From positions 124,001 through 188,000 of the forward strand of contig NZ_BBLV01000004.1 of assembly GCF_000971115.1 (NCBI RefSeq): a DNA stretch of 64,000 nucleotides, written 5' to 3'. Below are positions 20,673 to 32,516 of this stretch, piece after piece (positions within the stretch are counted from its first letter, which is position 1; every line of letters starts with the position of its first letter). The position numbers and the translations under genes are program-made. The notes below the pieces were generated by a model. It ran no database searches and was not told the origin of the DNA. It was given only the letters and a program-made list of their open reading frames with translations. The stretch comes from Demequina gelatinilytica (GTDB lineage Bacteria; Actinomycetota; Actinomycetes; Actinomycetales; Demequinaceae).

Positions 20673-21620
20673 ATGACTCGACCCGCCTTCGGATTCGGCC
20701 TCGCGACCATCGACAACAACGGCACCGTGCTCGACGCCTGGTACCCCTCGCCGGCGCTCGGGGAGCCGAAGGCCCGCGACGACGCCCCGGCGCAGCTCAA
20801 GGCCGCCGAGCGCACGGACGACCTCCGCGACGTGGTGGTCAAGGTGGTCCGGACCGTGATCGACCTCGACGAGGCCCCCGCGTCGGTCGAGGACGCCTAC
20901 CTGCGCCTCCACCTGCTCAGCCACCGCCTGGTGCAGCCCCACGGGCTCAACCTGGACGGCATCTTCGGTGCGCTCACCAACGCCGTGTGGACGTCCGACG
21001 GCCCCTGCGCGATCGAGGGCTTCGAGCAGGTCCGCCTCCGGTACCGCGCGTTCGGCAAGCAGCTCACCGTGTACGGCATCGACCGCTTCCCGCGCATGGT
21101 CGACTACGTGGTCCCCACGGGCGTCCGCATCGCCGACGCGGACCGCGTCCGGCTGGGCGCCCACCTCGCGGAGGGCACCACCGTGATGCACGAGGGCTTC
21201 GTGAACTTCAACGCCGGTACGCTCGGCCACTCGATGGTCGAGGGCCGCATCTCGGCGGGCGTGGTGGTCCACGACGGCGCCGACATCGGTGGCGGCGCGT
21301 CGATCATGGGCACGCTGTCGGGAGGCGGCAAGGAGGTCGTCTCGATCGGCGCACGCTCGCTCCTGGGCGCCAACGCCGGCGTGGGCATCGCGCTCGGCGA
21401 GGACTGCGTGGTCGAGGCCGGCCTCTACATCACGGCCGGCACCAAGGTCACGCTCAAGGGCCGCACGGACGAGGACGGCAACCCCGTCGTCGTGAAGGCG
21501 CGCGAGCTCTCCGGGCAGGACGGCATCATGTTCTGGCGCAACTCGGTCACGGGCGTGATCGAGGCCGTCGCGCGCGAGGGCAAGGGCATCGAGCTCAACT
21601 CCGCCCTCCACGCGAACTGA
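20673..21620 (+). CDS. dapD: 2,3,4,5-tetrahydropyridine-2,6-dicarboxylate N-succinyltransferase
   Basis: This trimeric left-handed beta-helix acyltransferase adds succinyl-CoA to tetrahydrodipicolinate. The 315-residue protein matches the actinobacterial DapD type, with hexapeptide-repeat turns around [24 protein letters not shown] and the [15 protein letters not shown] and [16 protein letters not shown] blocks. ATG 20673 is chosen because TACCCT (20661-20666) ends 6 bases upstream, the leaderless-transcript spacing. The next gene starts 2 bases after its stop. Confidence 0.95.
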   Translation: MTRPAFGFGLATIDNNGTVLDAWYPSPALGEPKARDDAPAQLKAAERTDDLRDVVVKVVRTVIDLDEAPASVEDAYLRLHLLSHRLVQPHGLNLDGIFGALTNAVWTSDGPCAIEGFEQVRLRYRAFGKQLTVYGIDRFPRMVDYVVPTGVRIADADRVRLGAHLAEGTTVMHEGFVNFNAGTLGHSMVEGRISAGVVVHDGADIGGGASIMGTLSGGGKEVVSIGARSLLGANAGVGIALGEDCVVEAGLYITAGTKVTLKGRTDEDGNPVVVKARELSGQDGIMFWRNSVTGVIEAVAREGKGIELNSALHAN

Positions 21621-21621
21621 G

Positions 21622-22497
21622 ATGAGCACGCGGCGCTCGCTCGCCGCGCTCACGGTGCTCTCCGTGGCGGGCGGCGCGGCGGTGTACGGCATGTACACGC
21701 TCGCGGTGCACCCTGACCGGGGGGAGCCGAGCGGCTCCTGCACCGTGGCGCTCGACGGCGCGACGGCGACCCTCTCGGCAGAGCAGGCGGGCAACGCCGC
21801 GCTCATCTCCGCGGCCTCCGCACGCCTGGGCCTGCCCGCGCGCGGCGCGACCATCGGCATCGCCACCGCGATGCAGGAGTCGAGCCTGGTGAACATCGAC
21901 TACGGGGACCGCGACTCGATCGGGCTGTTCCAGCAGCGGCCGTCGCAGGGCTGGGGCAGCGTCGAGCAGATCATGGACCCTTACTACTCGGCGGACACCT
22001 TCTACGCGGCGCTCGTGAAGGTGCGCGGGTGGCAGGACATGGAGGTGACGGTCGCGGCGCAGACCGTGCAGCGCTCTGCCTTCCCCGACGCCTACGCGAC
22101 CCGTGAGGCGGGCGCACGGCTCTGGGCGTCCGCGCTGCGCGGCCACTCCGGCGCGGTGGCGGTCGACTGCGACGTGGCCGCCGGACCGGGGACCACCACG
22201 GCGGCATTCGTCGAGCGGCTCGAGCGCGACTTCGGCGACGGCGCGTACGCCGTGCGGCCGCTCACCTCCGACGAGGACGCGATCTGGATCGACGTGGTAC
22301 CCGCCGACGGCACGCAGGCAGCGAGGGATGCGGTGGCCGCGTGGGCGGTCGCGGTGGCGGGGACGGAGTCGGTCGAGGCCGTCGCGAACCGCGCCGACGG
22401 GTGGGAGCGCGGCACCGGCCTCACGCCTGTGGCCGCGCCCGCATCGTCCCTGGGCGTCGCGGTGCGGCTGCTGCCGCTCACCGCCCCTCAGGGCTGA
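21622..22497 (+). CDS. Membrane-anchored protein with lysozyme-like-fold motif, function unknown
   Basis: This is a 291-residue protein with an N-terminal signal anchor (residues about 5-25) and an extracytoplasmic domain. The middle part, ARGATIGIATAMQESSL followed by GDRDSIGLFQQRPSQGWG, resembles the catalytic-Glu region of transglycosylase or lysozyme-like domains; here the Glu is in MQESSL. Homologues are common in actinobacteria and often annotated only as hypothetical. It starts 2 bases after dapD, so it is probably co-transcribed with it. A cell-wall role is inferred from the fold and from the diaminopimelate context only. Confidence 0.7.
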   Translation: MSTRRSLAALTVLSVAGGAAVYGMYTLAVHPDRGEPSGSCTVALDGATATLSAEQAGNAALISAASARLGLPARGATIGIATAMQESSLVNIDYGDRDSIGLFQQRPSQGWGSVEQIMDPYYSADTFYAALVKVRGWQDMEVTVAAQTVQRSAFPDAYATREAGARLWASALRGHSGAVAVDCDVAAGPGTTTAAFVERLERDFGDGAYAVRPLTSDEDAIWIDVVPADGTQAARDAVAAWAVAVAGTESVEAVANRADGWERGTGLTPVAAPASSLGVAVRLLPLTAPQG

Positions 22498-22781
22498 CCC
22501 GGCCCCGCCTGGCCCTTGAGCTTGCGGTACTCGCGCTCGATCCTGTCCTCGCTGGGCCGGCCCGCGCCGGGCAGGAACGCCGCGGCGGCGGTGAACACGA
22601 GCGCGATCCCCATGCCGAGCATCGCCCACGCGGGCCAGAAGTAGCCCCCGCCGCTCATCCACCAGACGAAGGTGAGGATGCCCCAGACCACCAGGCAGAC
22701 CACCAGGTACCAGTAGAAGCCGTTGCGCGCCTCGACGCGCCTCTTCGCCTCGCGCCGTAGCGCCTCGTCATCGATGGGCAT
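22488..22781 (-). CDS. Small two-TM protein (2TM-domain type)
   Basis: This is a 97-residue protein with a charged N-terminus (DDEALRREAKRRVEARNGF), two TM helices (YWYLVVCLVVWGILTFVWWMSG and FWPAWAMLGMGIALVFTAAAAFL) and a charged tail. The layout matches the bacterial 2TM domain family, which is often attached to histidine kinases or stands alone. The ATG at 22781 has GGAGGGGG five bases upstream, better than the GTG at 22805. Its end overlaps the end of the convergent upstream gene by 10 bases. Confidence 0.7.
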   Translation of the reverse strand: MPIDDEALRREAKRRVEARNGFYWYLVVCLVVWGILTFVWWMSGGGYFWPAWAMLGMGIALVFTAAAAFLPGAGRPSEDRIEREYRKLKGQAGPGQP

Positions 22782-22828
22782 GGGATCCCCCTCCCGGTTC
22801 TCCACCGGATGGTTCTCCCTGCGTCATA

Positions 22829-24127
<1,299 letters not shown>

Positions 24128-24179
24128 GTTCTCCCCTTCGAAAACCCCTGCCACCGGAGCCCATTGTTTGAGAGCCGGT

Positions 24180-25289
24180 TTACTCGCGTTTTGCGAGCCT
24201 ACTAGATGCAGAAGACACTCCGGTATCGCTCGCCGTGAGCGCGATACGCACGTGCCGGCGTGCCGCCTCACCGTAGAACGCGCCCGGAGCCGCGAGGATC
24301 CCGAGCCCGGAGAGGAGCTCCAACGTGTCCCAGCAGTCCTCGTCGCGAGTGGCCCAGAGGTACAGGCCCGCGTCGGAGTGGTCGATGCGGAAGCCCGCCT
24401 CCTGGACCGCCGGCAGCAGCATGTCACGGCGGGCGCGGTAGCGCTCCTTCTGCTCCGCCACGTGGGCGTCGTCCCCCAGCGCGACGGTCATGGCGGCCTG
24501 CACCGGCGCGGGCACGATGAGCCCGGCGTGCTTGCGGACCTCGAGGAGGGCCGCGATGACAGCCGGATCACCCGCCACGAACGCCGCGCGGTATCCGGCC
24601 AGGTTGGACTGCTTCGAGAGCGAGTAGACCGCGAGCACGCCCTCGTGGCTGCCACCGCAGACCCGCGGGTCGAGGATCGACGGCACGGGCTCATCGGTCC
24701 ACGACAGCTCGGCGTAGCACTCGTCCGACGCCACGAGCGCACCGATCTCGCGCGCCGCGGCGACCACGGCGGCGAGCTCCTCGACGCTCGCGACGCGCCC
24801 GGTGGGGTTCGACGGCGAGTTGACCCACACGAGCTTCACCGCGGGGTTGCCGCGCCACGCGTCGACATCGTCCGTCGCGAGCGCCGTGGCGCCCACCAGC
24901 CGCGCGCCGACGTCGTACGTGGGGTACGCGGCGGCGGGATGCACCACCACGTCGCCCGCGCCGAGGCCCAGGTACGCCGCGAGCGTCGCGACGAGCTCCT
25001 TGGATCCCACGGTCGGCAGCACTGCCGCCGGGTCGACGCCGGGGGCGCCGCGCCGACGGTCGAACCATCCGGCGACCGCCTCGCGCAGCGCGGCGGTGCC
25101 GTGCGTCGTCGGGTAGCCCGGCGCATCGGCCGCTGCCGCGAGCGCGTCGCGGATCACGGCCGGCGTCGGGTCCACCGGCGTGCCGACCGAGAGGTCCACC
25201 AGCCCGTCAGGGTGCGCGACGGCCCGCGCCTTGTAGGGCGCGAGCGAGTCCCACGGGAAGTCGGGCAGGGAGCGAGGGCTGAGGCCCAT
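24180..25289 (-). CDS. dapC: Succinyldiaminopimelate transaminase
   Basis: This PLP aminotransferase makes N-succinyl-LL-diaminopimelate, completing the succinylase branch together with dapD and dapE in this window. The 369-residue fold-type I protein shows VSSDECYAEL-like LVASDECYAEL (PLP Asp and Tyr), the Schiff-base Lys in VYSLSKQSNLAGYR, and the C-terminal HVRIALTAS Arg that binds the carboxylate. The gene follows ferredoxin closely (9 bases), an arrangement widely conserved in actinobacteria. Confidence 0.93.
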   Translation of the reverse strand: MGLSPRSLPDFPWDSLAPYKARAVAHPDGLVDLSVGTPVDPTPAVIRDALAAAADAPGYPTTHGTAALREAVAGWFDRRRGAPGVDPAAVLPTVGSKELVATLAAYLGLGAGDVVVHPAAAYPTYDVGARLVGATALATDDVDAWRGNPAVKLVWVNSPSNPTGRVASVEELAAVVAAAREIGALVASDECYAELSWTDEPVPSILDPRVCGGSHEGVLAVYSLSKQSNLAGYRAAFVAGDPAVIAALLEVRKHAGLIVPAPVQAAMTVALGDDAHVAEQKERYRARRDMLLPAVQEAGFRIDHSDAGLYLWATRDEDCWDTLELLSGLGILAAPGAFYGEAARRHVRIALTASDTGVSSASSRLAKRE

Positions 25290-25298
25290 GCGCCCGGG

Positions 25299-25619
25299 TC
25301 AGCCGTTCTGGGGTGCCAGCGACTTGATGAGGTCGTGGTCGTGCTCGATCAGACCCATCTTCGCGGCACCGCCCGGAGAGCCGATCTCCGAGAAGAACTC
25401 GACGTTGGCGTTGTAGTACTCGGCCCACTTGTCCGGGACGTCGTCCTCGTAGTAGATGGCCTCCACGGGGCACACCGGCTCGCAGGCGCCGCAGTCGACG
25501 CACTCGTCCGGGTGGATGTAGAGCATGCGCTCACCCTCGTAGATGCAGTCCACCGGACACTCATCGATGCATGCCTTGTCCTTGACGTCGACACACGGCA
25601 GAGCGATGACGTAGGTCAC
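25299..25619 (-). CDS. fdxA: 7Fe ferredoxin (3Fe-4S / 4Fe-4S)
   Basis: This small electron carrier has 106 residues. N-terminal ligands are C9, C17, C21 and C25, with the second cluster set C40-x2-C43-x2-C46-x3-C50, the pattern of seven-iron ferredoxins. The C-terminal extension of about 50 residues with KWAEYYNANVEFF is typical of the actinobacterial FdxA group. The GTG start has GGAGGAGG four bases upstream. It is first in an operon with dapC. Confidence 0.94.
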   Translation of the reverse strand: MTYVIALPCVDVKDKACIDECPVDCIYEGERMLYIHPDECVDCGACEPVCPVEAIYYEDDVPDKWAEYYNANVEFFSEIGSPGGAAKMGLIEHDHDLIKSLAPQNG

Positions 25620-25727
25620 TGCGCCTCCTCCAAGCTGGTTTCTACGGGGGTCGCGGCCATCATACCGCCGGGGACGGGCATGCCCGCCAGGGGTCGGAGA
25701 GGACCCGGACCAGGGGCGTCGTGCAGG

Positions 25728-27872
25728 TCAGCTCGACGTGCAGGTGACGCCGTTGTCCGGCACGTACGTCCACGTGTACGAGGACTTGTCCACCTGCTCG
25801 CCGTCGAGGAAGACCTCGCGCGTGTTGGTGATGGTGAAGCCCGGGTTGCCGTTGACGGTCGAGATGCACCCCGAGCGGTCCGACTCGATCTGCTCGGGCT
25901 GCACGAAGTTGGTCTTCTCCGACGCGTAGGTCTTCACCGTGTAGTACGGCGTGGACCAGATGTCGACGTACAGGCGGTTGTTCTCGACGTACGAGTTCAG
26001 CACGAGCGCGTACGGCGTGTTGTTCTTGAACCGCATGTCGAGCTGACCGACGTAGATGGTCGCCTCGCGGCCCGCCGGGTAGCGGTCGAACCACTTGGTG
26101 TGCGGACGATGCTCGACGTCCTCGAGCCCCGCGAAGTACGCGGCGTTGTAGGACGTGGTGGCCATCTGGGACAGACCGCCGCCGATGCCGTTGATGAGCA
26201 CGCCGCCCGAGATGATGTGCGCCGGATAGTAGCCGTTGGCCTCGGTGATGGGGCTGAGCGCCTCGATCAGCGAGAACGTCTCGTCCGGCTTCACGACCGT
26301 GCCCGTGACCATCTCCGCGCCACGCACCAGGTTCTTGGTGCGGATGGGCTCGGCGGTGAGCGGGGTGTCGAACGACGACACCTTCTTCTTGAAGTCGGCC
26401 ACACCCAGGTCGTCGCTCGTGACGGTGGCCTCGGTGTCGGCGTACGGCAGCTCCCCGGAGCGCTCCGGGGTGTACGCGGCCGCGACGACGGCCTCGCCGA
26501 GCGCGGTGCGGTCGATCGCCCGGCCAGGCGTCGACTTCTTGATCTTGATCTTGTGGTCCGCGGTGAAGGAGAACGATGCGGAGGTGGGCTCGCTCACCAG
26601 GCCCGGGTCCACGGCCTCGAGCTCGCTCGCGAGGGTCGACCCGTCGACCACGTACGTGAACGTGCCGTCGCCCGACTCGATCGACCCGAGGCGCGTGAGC
26701 TGCTCGGCCGTCACCGTGGCGTCGCCGTTCGGCCCCGTCAGGGCGATGTCGCCCACCAGCACCTCGGAGTTGAGCTCGTCGACGAACTCGTCCGCCGTCT
26801 CGGTGCTGACGGCGGCCGGCTTGGCGACCGTCACGGCCGCGTACGTCTCCACCGGCCAGGCATCGCCGAGGCCCTCGGCCGTCGCCTCGGGATCGATCCC
26901 GAGGCCATCCACGGACGGCGTGGAGCTCGCCCCGGTCTGGGAGATCTCGACCGAGGCGTCCTGACCGTCGATCTCCAGCGCGTCGCGCGTGCCGTCGATC
27001 GCGTCGACGAGCGCGTCCTCGTGGACCACCGTGACGATGTCGACCTCGACCCCGCGACCGGTGAACGAGCGCAGGATGTCGTAGGGCGACAGGCTGAACC
27101 CGATGAGGTCGTCGACCGTCGCACCGGCGCTCGCCACCAGGCCGGAGTCCTTGGGGTCGATGCTGGCCTCACGGTCCTCGGCGGTCACCACCACGGGGGT
27201 GGAGTTGAGCTCGTCGACCGTGGGCTTGAGCGCGGCGACCGCCTGCTCGCGATCGAGGCCGCCGACGTCGATGCCGAGCACCGTGGTGCCCGCCGGGATG
27301 CGGTCCGCCGCGTAGTACGCAGCGGCCGTGTAGCCGCCCGCGAGCAGCACCACCAGGAGCAGCACGGTCCAGCGGCCCCAGTGCGCGCGGCGGCGCGGAG
27401 CGTCCTCATGCACGTCGACGGCGGCAGCGGCGGCGGCGGGCTCATCGGTGACGGGCGCGACGATGGCGGTCTCCTCGACGTGATCGACGGGTGCCTCCTC
27501 CGCAGCGGGCACCGCAGGAAGGACCACGGTGGGCTGGTCGTCGGGATCCGGCTCGACCGGGGCCTCGGCGAGGAATGCGGGGACGGTCTCAGGCTCGGGC
27601 TCGACGGCCTCGGCCTCTGCGGGCTCGTCGCCGTCGAGATCGGCGTCGATCTCCGCCTGCGCCTCGTCGAGCTCGGGCTCGTCATCCTCGAGCTCAGCCT
27701 CGGGCTCGGGCTCGGGCTCGGGCTCGACGTCCTCGACGTCGGCATCGTCCTCGGGCTCGGCGTCAGGCTCGCGCTCGTCGGTGCCGACGTCATCGGCCTC
27801 GACGTCGTCGCCGAGGTCCATCTGCTCCTGCTCGACCTCGTCGACCGGCTCGTCGTCGTAGCGGTCGCTCAT
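25728..27872 (-). CDS. VanW family protein with long acidic cytoplasmic N-terminus
   Basis: This 714-residue membrane protein has an acidic Asp/Glu/Pro-rich cytoplasmic region (about 1-160), one TM helix (WTVLLLVVLLAGGYTAAAYYA, near 170-190), and two or more peptidoglycan-binding-like domains around VLGIDVGGLDREQAVAAL. A C-terminal VanW domain contains PDETFSL, NGIGGGLSQMATTSYNAAYFAGL and WFDRYPAGREATIYVGQLD. VanW domains are linked to glycopeptide-resistance clusters but have no defined reaction; most actinobacterial copies are chromosomal and presumably act on the cell wall. GAGGAGG precedes the ATG. It overlaps the upstream small membrane gene by 4 bases. Confidence 0.88.
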   Translation of the reverse strand: MSDRYDDEPVDEVEQEQMDLGDDVEADDVGTDEREPDAEPEDDADVEDVEPEPEPEPEAELEDDEPELDEAQAEIDADLDGDEPAEAEAVEPEPETVPAFLAEAPVEPDPDDQPTVVLPAVPAAEEAPVDHVEETAIVAPVTDEPAAAAAAVDVHEDAPRRRAHWGRWTVLLLVVLLAGGYTAAAYYAADRIPAGTTVLGIDVGGLDREQAVAALKPTVDELNSTPVVVTAEDREASIDPKDSGLVASAGATVDDLIGFSLSPYDILRSFTGRGVEVDIVTVVHEDALVDAIDGTRDALEIDGQDASVEISQTGASSTPSVDGLGIDPEATAEGLGDAWPVETYAAVTVAKPAAVSTETADEFVDELNSEVLVGDIALTGPNGDATVTAEQLTRLGSIESGDGTFTYVVDGSTLASELEAVDPGLVSEPTSASFSFTADHKIKIKKSTPGRAIDRTALGEAVVAAAYTPERSGELPYADTEATVTSDDLGVADFKKKVSSFDTPLTAEPIRTKNLVRGAEMVTGTVVKPDETFSLIEALSPITEANGYYPAHIISGGVLINGIGGGLSQMATTSYNAAYFAGLEDVEHRPHTKWFDRYPAGREATIYVGQLDMRFKNNTPYALVLNSYVENNRLYVDIWSTPYYTVKTYASEKTNFVQPEQIESDRSGCISTVNGNPGFTITNTREVFLDGEQVDKSSYTWTYVPDNGVTCTSS

Positions 27873-28228
27873 GCGGCCGCCTCCTCGACGCCGACGAGCA
27901 GCCGCCGCGGCAGCAGCCCCACCACCACGATCACCGCGGCGCCGCCGTACACCCACGTGAGGCCGTGGGCGTCGGCGACGATCAGCGGCGCGGACCCGCC
28001 GGGCCCCGCGGTCGACAGGAGGGTGGTCAGCGCCACCCACGGGAACGCGAAGACGCCCAGGCCCAGGAAGCCGCGCCACGCGCGCGAGAACATGCTCGCC
28101 GCTGCGACGAGCAGCAGGCACGCCGCCGCCCCGAACCAGCCGTAGGCGCGGTGCGATCCGGCGCCGACGAGCGCGACGAGCGCGCCCATGAGCGCGATCG
28201 CCAGACAGGACGAGACGATGCGAGCCAT
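27869..28228 (-). CDS. Small four-TM membrane protein
   Basis: This is a hypothetical protein of 119 residues (122 if the ATG at 28237 is used), made almost entirely of four hydrophobic helices. It may belong to the DUF6113-type actinobacterial proteins; that is a weak recognition. Its stop overlaps the VanW-protein start by 4 bases (ATGA), so the two are co-translated and may function together in the membrane. It lies 24 bases downstream of typA. Confidence 0.65.
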   Translation of the reverse strand: MARIVSSCLAIALMGALVALVGAGSHRAYGWFGAAACLLLVAAASMFSRAWRGFLGLGVFAFPWVALTTLLSTAGPGGSAPLIVADAHGLTWVYGGAAVIVVVGLLPRRLLVGVEEAAA

Positions 28229-28251
28229 GCCGCCCATCGTAGGGCGAAGGC

Positions 28252-30153
<1,902 letters not shown>

Positions 30154-30230
30154 GCGGGAACTCGATTCCGTGTGGAGGGGGGAGAACGGTCCGACATGGA
30201 CCGCCGGGCCATTCTACCGGTGCACGGGGC

Positions 30231-31307
30231 TCACGCGCGCTCGGCGGCCTCCGACGTCGCGGGCTCCTCCTCCGAGGACGATGCGCGGGCGACCTCGTCG
30301 ACGATGCCGGCGGGGACCGTGTCCGGGACCACATCGGCTCCGGGGAGCGCGGCCTCGGGCGCCACGGCCAGGCCCTCGTCGGGCTCGCCGAGCTTGACCA
30401 GCACCACGCCCGCGAGGACGAGCGCCGCGCCGGCGATCTGGATCGGGGCGGGGGCCTGGCCCACGAGCGCCCACGCGAAGAGCGCGGCCGCGAGCACCTC
30501 GGTGAGGGCGATGAAGGATCCCAGACGCGCGCCCAGGCGGCGCGTGGCCGCGATGCCCACCACGTACGCGACGGCGGAGGTGATGATGCCGAGCAGCAGC
30601 ACCGCGACCCACCACGGCATGTCACCCGGGACCAGGTGCACGGTCCGCGTGGCGAACACCACGGGGAGCACGCCGGTGGCGGCGGCGATGCCGAGGATCG
30701 CGGCGGCCACCATGAGGCCGCCCCAGGCGAGGGTCACGGGAGGCAGGCCGGTCGACGTCGAGCCGGAGATGACAAAGTAGACGGACGCGCCGACCATCGC
30801 GCCGAGCGCCCAGCCGATGCCCACCAGGCTGACCTCGGCCGCGCCGCCGATGAGATCGAGCAGCAGCACCAGACCGGACATGGCGACGACGGCGCCGAGC
30901 AGGGTGAGGCGCCCGGGCTTGTGCCCGCGGGTCGCCCACAGGTAGCCGACCACCACGATGGGCGAGAGGTACTCGATGAGGAGGGCGACACCCACGTCGA
31001 GGTGCCCGACCGCGAAGAAGTAGAACAACTGCGCTCCCGCGACCGCGAACGCGCCGTACGCGATGACGGTGCCCGCGGCGCGGCGCAGCAGCGACCAGCG
31101 GCCGCGCAGGGCGATCAGCGCAGGGACGGTCAGCACGACCGCGGCGATCGCGACGCGGACGAGCGTGGCGGCACCGGCGGTCCACCCCGCGTCCATGAGG
31201 CCGCGGGCGAGGCTGCCCGAGAGTCCGAAGGAGGCGGCGGAGAGCAGCGCGAAGCCCAGGCCCTGCGCGCGGTTGACGCGCGCAGCGTCATGAGTCAAAG
31301 CGGTCAT
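30231..31307 (-). CDS. EamA/DMT superfamily exporter
   Basis: This is a 358-residue inner-membrane transporter with ten TM helices in two EamA repeats of about 140 residues, and a hydrophilic C-terminal tail of about 60 residues. It begins LGFALLSAASFGLSGSLARGLMDAGWTAG, typical of RhaT/RarD-type permeases. The substrate is unknown. It is divergent from the CGNR zinc-finger regulator at 31347, a pairing that suggests control of the exporter. The -10 TAGAGT (31316-31321, minus) lies 8 bases before the ATG. Confidence 0.85.
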   Translation of the reverse strand: MTALTHDAARVNRAQGLGFALLSAASFGLSGSLARGLMDAGWTAGAATLVRVAIAAVVLTVPALIALRGRWSLLRRAAGTVIAYGAFAVAGAQLFYFFAVGHLDVGVALLIEYLSPIVVVGYLWATRGHKPGRLTLLGAVVAMSGLVLLLDLIGGAAEVSLVGIGWALGAMVGASVYFVISGSTSTGLPPVTLAWGGLMVAAAILGIAAATGVLPVVFATRTVHLVPGDMPWWVAVLLLGIITSAVAYVVGIAATRRLGARLGSFIALTEVLAAALFAWALVGQAPAPIQIAGAALVLAGVVLVKLGEPDEGLAVAPEAALPGADVVPDTVPAGIVDEVARASSSEEEPATSEAAERA

Positions 31308-31346
31308 GGCTCATGACTCTAATCCGGCGTTTGGTAATGTGTCAAA
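31292..31346. promoter_or_regulatory. Divergent promoter region of exporter and CGNR regulator
   Basis: Two back-to-back -10 hexamers are seen: TAGAGT (31316-31321) for the minus-strand exporter and TAATGT (31335-31340) for the plus-strand regulator. An inverted repeat GAGTCA (31292-31297) / TGACTC (31314-31319) spans the exporter start codon and overlaps its -10, a candidate operator. Confidence 0.45.
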
Positions 31347-31880
31347 ATGACGTTCGCACATGACACGGCCGAGGCCCTCGAGTCGGGCGTCTTCCTGTCC
31401 AACTCCGAGCTCGAGCCCGACACGCTCACGTCGCTCGACGAGCTCGTCGAGTTCTTCGACCGGTTCGGCTACACGGGCCGGCGCCCCACATCAGACGACC
31501 TCGAGCCCGTGCGCGCGATCCGCACACCGCTGCGTCACCTGTTCCTCGCAAGCAGGGACGATGCGGTGCCGCAGATCAACGCGATCCTGGCCGAGCAGCA
31601 CGCGCTCCCCCAGCTGGTCCGCCACGGCGAGGTCGACTGGCACATCCACGCGACCTCCGACGACCAGCCGCTGCATGTGAGGATCCTGGTGGAGACGGCC
31701 ATGGCGATGATCGACGTGATCCGCAGCCACGAGCTCCAGCGCTTCTCGCGCTGCGCGATGGACGACTGCGAGGGCGTGGTGCTGGACCTCAGCCGCAACC
31801 GCTCGCGCAAGTACTGCACGGTCACCTGCACCAACCGCGCGGCGCAGGCCGCGTTCCGCGCGCGGCAGTCCGAGGACTGA
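31347..31880 (+). CDS. CGNR zinc-finger domain regulator
   Basis: This 177-residue protein has an N-terminal ABATE-like alpha-helical domain (starting LSNSELEPDTLTSLDELVEFF) and a C-terminal CGNR-type zinc finger. The zinc site reads CAMDDCEGVVLDLSRNRSRKYC, then C-T-N-R, so the hallmark CGNR is CTNR here. The RNRSRKYC segment is characteristic. CGNR proteins are thought to be transcription regulators. A leaderless start is indicated by TAATGT 6 bases upstream of the ATG. Its divergent neighbour, an EamA exporter, is the likely target. Confidence 0.85.
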   Translation: MTFAHDTAEALESGVFLSNSELEPDTLTSLDELVEFFDRFGYTGRRPTSDDLEPVRAIRTPLRHLFLASRDDAVPQINAILAEQHALPQLVRHGEVDWHIHATSDDQPLHVRILVETAMAMIDVIRSHELQRFSRCAMDDCEGVVLDLSRNRSRKYCTVTCTNRAAQAAFRARQSED

Positions 31881-31919
31881 CCACCCGGCGCCGCGGCCTC
31901 CCCGTGGGACGATGAACGC

Positions 31920-32513
31920 ATGCAGACCTTCCGCGCGCGCTCGTCCGTGATCTGGGGCTGGGGCGCCGTGGCGCTCGGCGTCGCTGTCGCGACCATCCAC
32001 GTGGCCACCGTCGGGTTCGGCTACGCCACCGGCGGCCTGGGGCTCGGCACGGGCGCCGCGCTGTTCGGCTACGCGGCCTTCCTCCGCCCCCGTGTCACCA
32101 CCCGTGGGGACCACGTCGAGGTCCGCAACATGCTGCAGATCGCGACCGTGGACTACGCGCGCCTCGCAGACCTCGAGACCCGCTGGTCGCTCGAGCTGGT
32201 CGGCGACGACGGGCTCAAGATCGGCGCGTTCGCGGCGCCGGCGCCCAACACCGCCCAGGTGCGGGCAGCGCAGCGCGGGGCGCAGCACGCGCGCGGCGAC
32301 GAGAAGGCGCAGTACGGTCGCGCGGGCGACCGCCTGGGCACGCCCTCCGGCGACGCGGCGGCGATGGTCCACGCCGCATCGTCCGCATGGAAGGCCGACC
32401 ACCCGGACGCACCGATCGGCGACGGCCCGTCGGTGGTGCGACGGCCCGACTGGATCGGGATCGCCGTGGTCGCGGTCGCGACCGCGGCCGCCGCGTGGGG
32501 CCTGTTCGGCTGA
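31920..32513 (+). CDS. Membrane protein with PH-like domain, hypothetical
   Basis: This is a 197-residue protein with two N-terminal TM helices (residues about 10-55), a short bPH-like beta-rich stretch (RVTTRGDHVEVRNMLQIATVDYARLADLETRWSLEL), a long hydrophilic region and a final C-terminal TM helix. The middle matches the bacterial PH domain pattern of membrane-bound YdbS-like proteins. Function is unknown. It may be an independent leaderless gene, since GACGAT lies 6 bases before the ATG. Confidence 0.6.
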   Translation: MQTFRARSSVIWGWGAVALGVAVATIHVATVGFGYATGGLGLGTGAALFGYAAFLRPRVTTRGDHVEVRNMLQIATVDYARLADLETRWSLELVGDDGLKIGAFAAPAPNTAQVRAAQRGAQHARGDEKAQYGRAGDRLGTPSGDAAAMVHAASSAWKADHPDAPIGDGPSVVRRPDWIGIAVVAVATAAAAWGLFG

Positions 32514-32516
32514 ACG

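Noticed and set aside
18569..21625. Long plus-strand frame of about 1000 codons across the LOG, dapE and dapD genes
   Set aside because: It runs antisense to two genes and out of frame with dapD, with no recognisable domain; it is a composition artefact.
24184..24198. CTCGC-GTTTT-GCGAG hairpin at the end of dapC as a terminator
   Set aside because: The stem is only 5 bp and overlaps the last codons of dapC; chance is likely.
27590..27860. GGGCTC-rich repetitive DNA as a repeat element
   Set aside because: It is simply the coding DNA for the Glu/Pro/Asp-rich tail of the VanW protein.
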